A model generated the notes under the pieces. That model had not been told where the DNA came from, made no database searches, and saw only the letters and a list, made by a program, of their open reading frames with translations. From positions 2,046,001 to 2,110,000 of the forward strand of contig CAVSUB010000013.1 in the NCBI GenBank assembly GCA_963730995.1: a DNA stretch of 64,000 nt, given 5' to 3'. Every line of letters starts with the position of its first letter. Position 1 is the stretch's first letter. The position numbers were made by a program, and so were the translations under genes. Source of the DNA: CAVSUB01 sp963730995. GTDB taxonomy: Bacteria > Acidobacteriota > Vicinamibacteria > Vicinamibacterales > 2-12-FULL-66-21. Shown here piece after piece: positions 37,783 to 46,188 of the stretch.

Positions 37783-39636
37783 ATGCGCTTCCGAGCCGGC
37801 GCGGCTCTTCTCATCGCCCTCTGCTCCGCCTGCACCAGAGGACCGTCGCAACAAGCAACCCCGACTCCCGCCACTCGCAACCTCCTTCTCATCACGATCG
37901 ACACGCTGCGCGCCGATCGCGTCGGTGCGTACGGCTACCGATCGGCCCGGACGCCCGCCATCGATGCGCTCGCGGCGCGCGGCGCACGGTTCGACTCCGC
38001 TTTCAGCTCCGCGCCCATCACGCTGACTTCGCACGCCACGATCATGACGGGGCGGTACCCGCCCGGGCACGGAGCGCGCCACAACGGCATGCGGCTCGAT
38101 CCCGCCGTTCCGACGATCGCAGACGCGCTGCGTCAGGCGGGGTTTGCCACAGCGGCATTCGTTGCGGCCTTTCCGCTCGATCGGCGCTTCGGTCTGACCA
38201 AGGGTTTTCAGACTTACAGCGATCGGATGCCGAGAGGCCCCCAGGGGCGGCTCGCCAGCGAACGTGCCGGCCACGTCGTCGCCGACGAGGCGATCGCGTG
38301 GCTCGACGAGCATCGTGCGGGCTCCTTCTTTCTCTGGGTCCATCTGTTCGAGCCGCACGCACCCTATGGCGATCCGTCGGACCATCGTCCGGTCGGCGAG
38401 CGCTACGACGATGAAGTGGCGGAAGCGGATCGTCAGGTGGCGCGACTCGTCGAAGCACTCGGGAAGGAATCGGCATCCACCTTGATCGCGGTCGCAGGCG
38501 ATCATGGCGAAGCCTTTGGCGAGCACGGGGAAATCAGCCACAGTGTTTTCGTCTACGACACCACCCTGCGTGTGCCGCTGGTGATCGTGGGTCCGGGAAT
38601 CGCGCCGTCAGTCGTGCACGGCGCCGTGGGACTCGTCGATGTCGCGCCGACGCTGCTCGGTCAACTCGGCCCGATCAAGTTCGACTCGGACGGAATCGAC
38701 TTGAGGGCCGCGCTTGCGGGCGCCGAGCCTGCGCCGCGCGAGCTCTATGCCGAATCCTTTGCGCCGCTCCTCGATTTCGGCTGGAGCCCGCTGCGCGCGA
38801 TCCGCGCGGGCGATCTGAAGTACATCGCGGCGCCAACGCCGGAGCTCTATCGGGTCTCCGTTGACGCCGGCGAGCGTGAGAACCTGGCACAGAAAGAAAA
38901 GACACAGGCAGCATCGCTCGACGATCGCGTGCAGCGGATCTCGCCGGCGACGCTCGCGACCGCCAGTCCGCAGGATCCAGAGGCGGCGGCGCGGCTGCGG
39001 GCGCTGGGCTATACCTCCGGAGGCGCCGCACCAACAGCTGGTGCCCGACCGGATCCCAAGGACAGACGCGAGCTCGCAGCGCGAATCGCGCAGGTGACCT
39101 CCGGGGAGCTCGAGGGTCCGCCACTCCAGCAGGCGCTCGAACAGATCCTCGCGAAGGACCCCGCGAATCCGCAAGCTCACGTGCGCCTGGGATATGTGCT
39201 CATCGACGCGGGTCAATGCCCCGCCGCGGAGCGTCACTTCAAGCAGGCGATTGCCGGCCATCTCCCGGGCGCGGACGGGTACCTGGGTCTCGCCGCATGC
39301 CAATCGATGTCACGACGATTCGATGCAGCAGCGGCCACGCTTCAACAAGCCGAAGCTGTCGAGCCCGAGAATCCCGTTGTCGTGGCGAATCGCGGCGTCG
39401 TTCTCTCCGACGGCGGTCGTCCGCTGGAATCGATCCCGCTGTTCCGTCGTGCGTTGACGCTCGACCCCGACTTCAACGAAGCGCGCTTCAATCTCGCCTT
39501 GGCGCACCTGCGGGCGGGTCAGAAACCGGACGCGGCGCGCGAGGCGGACGAGCTGCTGCGGCGGCTGCCAGCGGACGCGCCGCAGCGTCGCGAGGTCGAA
39601 CGGCTGCGTGAAGCCGCCCTCGGAAGTGGCAAATGA
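37783..39636 (+). CDS. Sulfatase-like (alkaline phosphatase superfamily) protein with C-terminal TPR repeats
   Basis: A 617-residue exported protein, possibly a lipoprotein (LLIALCSACTRG). The AlkP-superfamily domain has NLLLITIDTLRADRVGAYGY (metal Asp), APITLTSHATIMTGRYPPGH, HLFEPHAPY, and GDHGEAFGEHGEISHS (metal Asp/His). The usual formylglycine C/S-x-P-x-R is absent: a Thr/Ser (TLTSHAT) takes its place. From about residue 445, TPR repeats follow (HVRLGYVLIDAGQCPAAERH, NPVVVANRGVVLSDGGRPLE, NEARFNLALAHLRAGQKPDA). It may be a phosphotransferase or phosphodiesterase rather than a sulfatase. Confidence 0.88.
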   Translation: MRFRAGAALLIALCSACTRGPSQQATPTPATRNLLLITIDTLRADRVGAYGYRSARTPAIDALAARGARFDSAFSSAPITLTSHATIMTGRYPPGHGARHNGMRLDPAVPTIADALRQAGFATAAFVAAFPLDRRFGLTKGFQTYSDRMPRGPQGRLASERAGHVVADEAIAWLDEHRAGSFFLWVHLFEPHAPYGDPSDHRPVGERYDDEVAEADRQVARLVEALGKESASTLIAVAGDHGEAFGEHGEISHSVFVYDTTLRVPLVIVGPGIAPSVVHGAVGLVDVAPTLLGQLGPIKFDSDGIDLRAALAGAEPAPRELYAESFAPLLDFGWSPLRAIRAGDLKYIAAPTPELYRVSVDAGERENLAQKEKTQAASLDDRVQRISPATLATASPQDPEAAARLRALGYTSGGAAPTAGARPDPKDRRELAARIAQVTSGELEGPPLQQALEQILAKDPANPQAHVRLGYVLIDAGQCPAAERHFKQAIAGHLPGADGYLGLAACQSMSRRFDAAAATLQQAEAVEPENPVVVANRGVVLSDGGRPLESIPLFRRALTLDPDFNEARFNLALAHLRAGQKPDAAREADELLRRLPADAPQRREVERLREAALGSGK

Positions 39637-39896
39637 CATTGGTCCCACACAGCCAATGCTTTACAACCCATTTCGTCACTCAATTCGTCACAATCCAAAA
39701 GCTGACTGGACCGGCTCCAAGGCTTTGGATCCCGCGCTGACGCTGCAATTCGTCCCACCTGCGGGCCGTCCCTAAATCGTTACGTTCTGTTGACTTGTGG
39801 ACCGCACTTCGTCCCTCTGGGCTGGTGCGTTTGTTGCTCCATTGCGACCGGCGCGGTAGCGCCAACCGTCATTCGTAATCGGAGGCGAAAAGAAAG
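39637..39896 (+). promoter_or_regulatory. Upstream region of the first TonB receptor with repeated TTCGTC motifs
   Basis: Four TTCGTCAC/TTCGTCCC motifs at 39672, 39684, 39750 and 39808, and a hairpin ATCCAAAAGC/GCTTTGGAT at about 39692-39731. The leader ends in GGAGGCG before the ATG. These could be regulator sites or leader elements controlling receptor expression; no known riboswitch was recognised. Confidence 0.35.
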
Positions 39897-42869
39897 ATGC
39901 GAAGAATCATCGTCACGATGATGTTCATCGTGCTAGCTATTGCTGCACCATCGCTCGCGCAGCAGACCACCGGAAACATCAGCGGCCGACTCGTCGACGC
40001 GCAAGGCTCGGCAGTCCCCGGCGTCACGGTCACAGCGAAGAACCCTCAGACCGGTTTGACTCGAACGGAGACGAGCGACGCCGAGGGCATCTACCGGCTG
40101 ACAGCGCTTCCCGTGGGTGTCTACGACGTCACTGCGGAGCTCCAGGGCTTCAGCAAGGTCGAGAACAAAGGGATCATCGTCAACATCGCCCAGACGCTCG
40201 ACCTGAACATGACCCTCAAGGTGGCGAGCCTGTCCGAGACGGTCACCGTCACCGGAGAGAGCCCGCTCATCGAGACCTCCTCGTCGTCTGTCGGCGGTGT
40301 CGTTGACATCCGGCGGATCGAGAGTCTCCCGCTGAACGGGCGTCAGTTCGCGAATCTCGCGGCAACGATTCCCGGCGTCGGCCTCGGATTCCACTCCGAC
40401 CCGACCAAGAGCACGCAGTACGCGCCGCAGATCAACGGTGGCGCGGGCCGCAACGTGAACTACCAGATCGACGGCGGCGACAACAACGACGACACCGTCG
40501 GCGGCCTGCTGCAGGCCTATCCGCTGGAAGCGATCCAGGAATTCAACTTCGTGACGCAGCGCTTCAAGGCGGAATACGGCCGGAGCAACGGCGGCGTCAT
40601 GAACATCGTGACGAAGAGCGGCACGAACAATCTCACCGGAAGCTTCTTCGAGTCGTTCCGCGACAAGTCGATGAATTCCAAGACCGAGACGGAGAAGATT
40701 TCGAACGTCGACAAGCAGGACTACCGGCGTAACCAGTACGGCGGCAGCTTCGGCGGTCCCATCGCGAAGGACAAGGCCCACTTCTTCGGCGCCGTCGAGC
40801 GGACGCAGCAGGATACGACGCAGACCGTCAACACGAAGGGGCTGTTCCCGACGCTGGACGGGCCCGCCACCGTTCCGTATCGCGAGAACCTGGTGACCGG
40901 GAAGGTCACGGCGAGCCTGAACGCCAGCCAGTACGTTTCGGTCCGCTACGGCTACAACAAGAACACCCAGCCGTACAACCCCGCCGGCGCCTCCGCGACG
41001 CCCGACAACTGGGGCGACAGCATCAACAAGTTCAACTCGATCAACCTCAATCACAACTGGGTGCTGCCTGGTCAGCGGCTGAACGAGTTCATCTTCCAGT
41101 ACGCGGACTTCAGCAACAACATCGCATCACGCTCGTCGGCTCCAAACGAGACCTTCCCCAATGGAGTACAGACTGGCGCCAACGTGAACACACCGCAAAC
41201 TACTGAACAGAAGAAGTACCAGTTCCGCGACGACTTCTCCTGGCACGTCACCGGACTGGGCGGCCTCGGCCACGACTTCAAGGCAGGCGTCAACTACATC
41301 AACGAACCGAGGCTCTATCTCACCTTCAACACCGGAAAGGGTGCGATTTTTAACACGCATCTCACCAACGACCCCAACGGGCCGATCCAGACGGTGACGG
41401 TCAGCGATGGCAATTCCTCGGCCAACGTCCCTACAAAGCAGTTCGGCACATATGTTCAGGACGACTGGCGACTGGCACCACGTGTGACGTTGAACCTCGG
41501 CCTCCGCTACGACGTCATGGACGGCTACGCGTTCGATCAGTCGAAGAATCCGAACTTCGTCGCGGTCGCCGCTGCGGCGAAAGCCGGCCTGCTGACGGGC
41601 ATCAAGGGTATGGAGAATATGGGCCTCTCGTCGCAGAACGATAAGAACAACTTCCAGCCGCGTATCGGTGGCGCGTATGACGTCCGCGGCAACGGCAAGG
41701 ACGTGGTTCGCGCAGGATGGGGCATCTACACCGACTTCGGGTATTCGAACTCGAACGTCCTCTTTGCTGCGACCGACGCATCGGGCAGCGGCTTCGGGCA
41801 GGTATTCAGCGTGGACCAGCCCGCCGGCATCAAAAACCCCGACGGCAGCTTTTACCGAGCCGGCCAACCGCTCTCCAACATCCAGAGTCAGAACCAGGTC
41901 ACTGCGGGTGCAGCCCCGTTAGTGGGACAGTGGGTCGACCCGAGGCTCCAGCAGCCATGGACCCGCCAAACGAACGCCGGCTGGTCACACGAGCTGATGC
42001 CGAATACGATCGTGAACGTCGACTACGTCCGCTCGATCGGCGGTGATCTGAACTACCGGCCGCGCATCAACCAGCGCATCGCCGGCACGAACATCCGCCG
42101 GCTCGCGGCGCTGGTGCCCTCGCTCAGCCCGAACGTAAACACCACGCGCGCGGCGGTCAGCCGGGGGCGCAGCGAATACAACGCGCTCATCCTCTCAGGC
42201 CGCCGTCGCCTGTCCCACGGACTCGACTTCACTGCGTCCTATACGCTGTCCGAAGGCGAGAGCACGATCGGGGCCGCCGCCGATGAACTGAACTTGTCAA
42301 ACATCCAGGATCCGAACAATCCGTTCGACGATCCACGCCAGTTCGGCCCGAATCTTACGACCGATGCGCGCCACCGGGTGACCGCTTCGGCCATCTGGCA
42401 GGCGCCGTGGGGCATTACTGTCGCACCATTCTTCCTGTTCCGATCCGCGCTACCGGTCTCGCTGATCGACGGCCGCGACCTGAACCTGGATGGCGATATC
42501 TTCGACATCCCGACCACCGCCTATCGCGTGACCGGATATGACTCCACCACGCACACGGCGACGATCGAGGCTTTCGGGGATTGCAAGACGGTCAATTGCG
42601 GCCGGGCGCTGGCCCAGTCGCAGTTCAACCTGCGCGTTTCGAAGTCGTTCGCGCTCCCCGGCCGCATGCGCGTCGAGGCGTTTGGCGACGTGTTCAACCT
42701 GTTCAATGCACTGAACCCGAGTTACAGCACGTCCACGACCAATCGCCGCGTGACCAATCCGACCACCGGCGCGGCTGATCCCACACTCCTGCAGCCGAAT
42801 TCGTTCTCCGGTGATGTGCAGCGCCCCGAACAGCGTGTCGGCCAGATCGGGTTCCGGTTCTCGTTCTGA
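39897..42869 (+). CDS. Oar-like TonB-dependent outer-membrane receptor
   Basis: A 990-residue receptor. Signal peptide IVTMMFIVLAIAAPSLA, then a carboxypeptidase-regulatory-like domain (NISGRLVDAQGSAVPGVTVT, GIYRLTALPVGVYDVTAELQ), a plug (LNGRQFANLAATIPGVGLGF, QIDGGDNNDDTVGG, VTKSGTNNLTGSFFE) and a long barrel ending PEQRVGQIGFRFSF with a C-terminal Phe. This is the acidobacterial Oar/Cna-B-type TonB receptor family, usually for peptides or glycans. A strong terminator follows. Confidence 0.95.
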   Translation: MRRIIVTMMFIVLAIAAPSLAQQTTGNISGRLVDAQGSAVPGVTVTAKNPQTGLTRTETSDAEGIYRLTALPVGVYDVTAELQGFSKVENKGIIVNIAQTLDLNMTLKVASLSETVTVTGESPLIETSSSSVGGVVDIRRIESLPLNGRQFANLAATIPGVGLGFHSDPTKSTQYAPQINGGAGRNVNYQIDGGDNNDDTVGGLLQAYPLEAIQEFNFVTQRFKAEYGRSNGGVMNIVTKSGTNNLTGSFFESFRDKSMNSKTETEKISNVDKQDYRRNQYGGSFGGPIAKDKAHFFGAVERTQQDTTQTVNTKGLFPTLDGPATVPYRENLVTGKVTASLNASQYVSVRYGYNKNTQPYNPAGASATPDNWGDSINKFNSINLNHNWVLPGQRLNEFIFQYADFSNNIASRSSAPNETFPNGVQTGANVNTPQTTEQKKYQFRDDFSWHVTGLGGLGHDFKAGVNYINEPRLYLTFNTGKGAIFNTHLTNDPNGPIQTVTVSDGNSSANVPTKQFGTYVQDDWRLAPRVTLNLGLRYDVMDGYAFDQSKNPNFVAVAAAAKAGLLTGIKGMENMGLSSQNDKNNFQPRIGGAYDVRGNGKDVVRAGWGIYTDFGYSNSNVLFAATDASGSGFGQVFSVDQPAGIKNPDGSFYRAGQPLSNIQSQNQVTAGAAPLVGQWVDPRLQQPWTRQTNAGWSHELMPNTIVNVDYVRSIGGDLNYRPRINQRIAGTNIRRLAALVPSLSPNVNTTRAAVSRGRSEYNALILSGRRRLSHGLDFTASYTLSEGESTIGAAADELNLSNIQDPNNPFDDPRQFGPNLTTDARHRVTASAIWQAPWGITVAPFFLFRSALPVSLIDGRDLNLDGDIFDIPTTAYRVTGYDSTTHTATIEAFGDCKTVNCGRALAQSQFNLRVSKSFALPGRMRVEAFGDVFNLFNALNPSYSTSTTNRRVTNPTTGAADPTLLQPNSFSGDVQRPEQRVGQIGFRFSF

Positions 42870-42881
42870 TGGAACTGATGC

Positions 42882-42916
42882 TGTAGCTATCAGCTATCAG
42901 CTTCCGGCTTCAGTTT
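42882..42916. repeat. 7-bp-periodic repeat array, AGCT family
   Basis: Consecutive heptads TGTAGCT, ATCAGCT, ATCAGCT, TCCGGCT begin 13 bases after the TonB receptor stop and run into the terminator. Same family as 46136, 55244 and 59801. Confidence 0.6.
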
Positions 42917-42918
42917 TC

Positions 42919-42946
42919 GGGGGCGCCTCACGGCGCCCCTTTTTTT
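42919..42946 (+). terminator. Rho-independent terminator
   Basis: GGGGCGCC at 42920-42927 and GGCGCCCC at 42932-42939 form an 8-bp GC stem with a TCAC loop, followed by seven T residues. It ends the TonB receptor transcript. Confidence 0.9.
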
Positions 42947-43020
42947 GTGTACGCTAGCGCTAGTCCAAGCTGGCGTGGTCGTGCGAACCACGGCCCGAAG
43001 CCTGCATTCGGAGTTCGCTT

Positions 43021-44352
43021 ATGAATCCCAACACGGTCGCGCCCACCGAGACCCGCCTCACCGACGCCGAGCTCGTTGCCCGCACGAAGGCCCACACGAT
43101 CTTCGAGTGGTCCGCGCAGTCCAAAGTGGATCCCATCCCCGTCGCCGGAGCGAAGGGTTGTTGGTTCTGGACGCCGGACGGCAAGCGATATCTGGATTTC
43201 AACAGTCAGCTGATGTGTGTGAACATCGGCCACGGCGACGAACGCGTCATCAAAGCAATCCAGGACCAGGCGGCCACTCTTGCCTACGCCAACCCGTTCA
43301 TGGCGACCGAGCCCCGCGCGAAGCTGGGCGAAAAGCTCGCGTCGATCGCACCGGGTGACATCGACGTCTTCTTCTTCACGAACGGAGGCGCCGAGGCGAA
43401 CGAGAACGCGATCAAGATCGCGCGCATGTACACCGGCCGTCACAAGATTCTCGCCCGCTACCGCTCCTACCATGGCGGAACGTCCGGCGCGATTACGCTG
43501 ACGGGCGACCCACGGCGCTGGGCTTCAGAGCCGGGCATTCCTGGCGTCGTCCACGTTCCGGATCCGTATCACGGCATCCAGCGCGGCTGGGATCCGGTGG
43601 ATCTCGCGCTCGCCAACCTCGAAGAGATCATTCAGCTCGAGGGGCCGCAGACGATCGCGGCGTTCTTCCTCGAGACCGTGACGGGCACCAACGGCGTCCT
43701 CGTACCGCCCGACGGATACCTCGAGGGCGTCCGTGCGCTGTGCACGAAGTACGGAATCCTGATGGTTGCCGACGAGGTCATGGCCGGCTTCGGCCGGACC
43801 GGCGAGTGGTTCGCCATCAACCACTGGAACGTCGTGCCGGATCTGTTGACCATGGCGAAAGGATTGACGAGCGCGTACGTGCCGCTCGGCGCCGTCGGCA
43901 TGCGGCGCGCCATAGCCGATCATTTCAGCGACAAGGTGTTCTACGGCGGCCTGACGTACAACAGCCACCCGATCGGATGCGCCACGGCGCTCGCGACGAT
44001 CGCCGTCTACGAAGAGGACGATCTGCTGGCGCGTGCGAGGGCGATGGGCGACGTCATGAAACGGCACATGCGGGATCTCGAATCGCAGCATTCGATCGTC
44101 GGGGCGGCGCGATCGCTGGGCCTCTTCGGCATCGTGGAGCTCGTGAAGGATCGGAAGTCGATGGAGCCGCTGGCGCCGTTCAACGGCACATCGGAACCGA
44201 TGCTCGCGCTCGGCCGCTTCCTCCGGCAGGAAGGGCTCTACACATTCGTCCGGTGGAACACGATCATGACGAACCCGCCGCTGACGATCACGGAGGAGGA
44301 GCTCGCGCACGGGTTCGGAATTATCGATAGGGGGCTCAAGGAGATCGCCTGA
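43021..44352 (+). CDS. Class III PLP-dependent aminotransferase
   Basis: A 443-residue fold-type I aminotransferase. Visible motifs: WFWTPDGKRYLDFNSQLMCV, FFTNGGAEANENAIKIAR (cofactor phosphate), YRSYHGGTSGAITLTGD, LMVADEVMAGFGRTGEWFA (PLP Asp) and TMAKGLTSAYVPLG with the Schiff-base Lys. Length and layout fit omega-aminotransferases of the beta-alanine/taurine-pyruvate or 4-aminobutyrate type; the substrate cannot be fixed. Convergent with a tartrate-dehydrogenase-like gene. Confidence 0.93.
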   Translation: MNPNTVAPTETRLTDAELVARTKAHTIFEWSAQSKVDPIPVAGAKGCWFWTPDGKRYLDFNSQLMCVNIGHGDERVIKAIQDQAATLAYANPFMATEPRAKLGEKLASIAPGDIDVFFFTNGGAEANENAIKIARMYTGRHKILARYRSYHGGTSGAITLTGDPRRWASEPGIPGVVHVPDPYHGIQRGWDPVDLALANLEEIIQLEGPQTIAAFFLETVTGTNGVLVPPDGYLEGVRALCTKYGILMVADEVMAGFGRTGEWFAINHWNVVPDLLTMAKGLTSAYVPLGAVGMRRAIADHFSDKVFYGGLTYNSHPIGCATALATIAVYEEDDLLARARAMGDVMKRHMRDLESQHSIVGAARSLGLFGIVELVKDRKSMEPLAPFNGTSEPMLALGRFLRQEGLYTFVRWNTIMTNPPLTITEEELAHGFGIIDRGLKEIA

Positions 44353-44389
44353 CGGGATCCGGTGTCCAATCCTTCGCTCAGATCCCGAT
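44353..44389. terminator. Possible bidirectional terminator between convergent genes
   Basis: CGGGATC at 44353-44359 is the reverse complement of GATCCCG at about 44381-44387, forming a 7-bp stem between the convergent aminotransferase and dehydrogenase genes. The first units (CGGGATC, CGGTGTC) also resemble the heptad repeats. No U-run. Confidence 0.35.
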
Positions 44390-45433
44390 TCACAACGCCG
44401 CCGCGACAGCGGCGGCAACCTCTTTCGTCGTCGCCTTCCCTCCCAGGTCCGGAGTCCGCGGACCGCCCTCACCAAGCACGCGTTCGATTGCCCGGACGAT
44501 TCGGTCGTGCGCCTCGGTGTGTCCGAGATGGGAGAGCATCAACGCGCCTGCCCAGATGGCGCCGATCGGGTTGGCGATGCCTTTTCCCATGATGTCTGGC
44601 GCGGATCCGTGAATCGGCTCGAACATCGACGGAAAACGGCGCTCGGGATTGAGGTTCGCGCCCGGTGCGACGCCAAGGCTTCCGGACACGGCGGCGCCCA
44701 AGTCCGTGAGGATGTCGCCGAACAGGTTGGACGCCAGAATCACGTCAACGCTCGCCGGGTCCGTGATCATGCGCGCGGCCAGGGCGTCCACGTGATACTT
44801 CCGCCACTCGACGCCTGGATAATCCTTCGCGACTTCTTCGACGACCGTGTCCCACAGCACCATCGAATGCTGCAGCGCGTTGGACTTGGTCGCGCTGGCG
44901 AGCTTGCGTCGCGGGCGCTTGGATGCCACCTCGAACGCGAACCGCGCGATTCGCTCGATGCCGTGGCGTGTGAAAAGGCCCGTCTGCTCGGCCACCTCGT
45001 AAGGCGTGCCGACGTGCAGGCGCCCGCCGAGCCCGGCGTACTCCCCTTCGGAGTTTTCCCGCACGCAGACCATGTCGATATCTGCCGTCGTCCGGCCCGC
45101 GAGCGGCGTAGCGACACCGGGCAAGAGACGCATCGGCCGCAGATTGACGTATTGTTCGAAGCGCTGGCGCAGCGGCAGGATCAGCTCCCAGACCGAGATG
45201 TGATCGGGCACGCGCGGGTCGCCAATCGCGCCGAGAAAGATCGCCTCGAACTGCTGGAGTTGATCGAACCCGTCCGGATCCATCATCCGCCCCTTGCGGC
45301 GGTAGAACTCGCAGCCCCAAGGGAACTCCTTCATCTGCAGGATCTGCGGCGCCGCGCGCTCGATGACCTCGAGTGCCGCAGGCACGACCTCCTGACCGAT
45401 ACCATCACCCGGAATGATTGCGATTTTGTGCAT
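44390..45433 (-). CDS. Tartrate dehydrogenase / isocitrate-isopropylmalate dehydrogenase family protein
   Basis: A 347-residue beta-decarboxylating dehydrogenase. IAIIPGDGIGQEVVPAALEV opens the protein. FPWGCEFYRRKGRMMDPDG, PDHISVWELILPLRQRFEQY and VNLRPMRLLPGV are the tartrate-dehydrogenase version of the substrate loop. The metal and NAD motifs are VCVRENSEGEYAGLGG, DVILASNLFGDILTDLGAAV and FEPIHGSAPDIMGKGIANP. Not an operon member of leucine genes, which favours tartrate or malate-type substrates over isopropylmalate. Confidence 0.88.
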   Translation of the reverse strand: MHKIAIIPGDGIGQEVVPAALEVIERAAPQILQMKEFPWGCEFYRRKGRMMDPDGFDQLQQFEAIFLGAIGDPRVPDHISVWELILPLRQRFEQYVNLRPMRLLPGVATPLAGRTTADIDMVCVRENSEGEYAGLGGRLHVGTPYEVAEQTGLFTRHGIERIARFAFEVASKRPRRKLASATKSNALQHSMVLWDTVVEEVAKDYPGVEWRKYHVDALAARMITDPASVDVILASNLFGDILTDLGAAVSGSLGVAPGANLNPERRFPSMFEPIHGSAPDIMGKGIANPIGAIWAGALMLSHLGHTEAHDRIVRAIERVLGEGGPRTPDLGGKATTKEVAAAVAAAL

Positions 45434-45446
45434 TGGAGAATTTTAC

Positions 45447-45474
45447 TCGGGACTCGGCGCTCGGTCGTCGGCGC
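45447..45474. repeat. 7-bp-periodic repeat array, TCGG family
   Basis: Heptads TCGGGAC, TCGGCGC, TCGGTCG, TCGGCGC in register, in the 93-bp gap between the dehydrogenase start and the VOC gene end. The unit TCGGCGC also occurs (other strand) in the array at 58252. Confidence 0.6.
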
Positions 45475-45526
45475 TGACTGGAGGGTTCTATCAGCTCTCT
45501 TACAGCCGCGGGGCCTCGCCTGTGGG

Positions 45527-45931
45527 TCAGCTTGAGTCCTGGCGTGGTTCCAAGATTCCTGCCGCTGGGCTGCCGCCAAAGGAGATGATGTTGCCGTCGG
45601 GGTCCTCGATATAGAAATCCTTCGTCCCCCAGGCCGTGACTGCAAGCGGTTTCATGATGGTTACGCCGTTGGCGACGCACCGTTCGTAAAACGCTTCGAT
45701 GCCGTCGACGCCGGCCGAGGCGTCAAGATGCTCATTGTCGCGCCGCCAGCAGCGCTCCGCTTGGTTTTTGGGCGCCTCCTTCAGGTGGAGTTCCAGTCCG
45801 TTCAATTTGCCGATGGCGTAAAAACCGTCCCATGGTTCGCCGAACGCAAAACCGAGCTTGTTGTAGAACGCGATCGAGCGTTCAAGGTCATCGACAAGGA
45901 ACTGCGGCGCGAAGGACGTCAGCCGCGGCAT
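45527..45931 (-). CDS. VOC family (glyoxalase-like) protein
   Basis: A 134-residue vicinal-oxygen-chelate protein with both beta-alpha-beta-beta-beta halves: APQFLVDDLERSIAFYNKLG, LELHLKEAPKN, then FYERCVANGVTIMKPLAVTA and KDFYIEDPDGNIISFGG with the metal-type Glu region. May be a bleomycin-type binding protein or a small lyase; substrate not predictable. Confidence 0.88.
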   Translation of the reverse strand: MPRLTSFAPQFLVDDLERSIAFYNKLGFAFGEPWDGFYAIGKLNGLELHLKEAPKNQAERCWRRDNEHLDASAGVDGIEAFYERCVANGVTIMKPLAVTAWGTKDFYIEDPDGNIISFGGSPAAGILEPRQDSS

Positions 45932-46135
45932 GGCCCATCATCGTACACCGTGCCGCCCTTTGCGTCAGCGTCGGCCGTTTTCAAACTGACCCGCCGCCGT
46001 CCCCGGTCGGGTTCGGAGATGTAGCTGCGCACGCTGGAGCCGGTGAGGCGTCATGAGCGCCCCACAGGACATGTTTCACTGCTTGAGCGTCGCTCGATCG
46101 CGCGATACATCCTCGCCGTAGGCGGTACCACGGCC

Positions 46136-46188
46136 TTCTAGCTTCTAGCTTCTAGCTTCTAGCTTCTAGCTCCTAGCTCCTCGCTCCT
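46136..46188. repeat. 7-bp-periodic repeat array, AGCT family, containing a stop codon
   Basis: Five perfect TTCTAGC heptads (46136-46170) followed by TCCTAGC and TCCTCGC. On the minus strand the last units encode the final residues ARS and the TAG stop (46173-46175) of the symporter gene, so the array extends into coding sequence. Confidence 0.85.

Noticed and set aside
39933..41054. Long minus-strand frame opposite the first TonB receptor
   Set aside because: Antisense shadow of a gene with intact signal peptide, plug and barrel.
46136..46188. CRISPR-like array
   Set aside because: Units are 7 bp and contiguous with no spacers; a tandem heptad repeat, not CRISPR.
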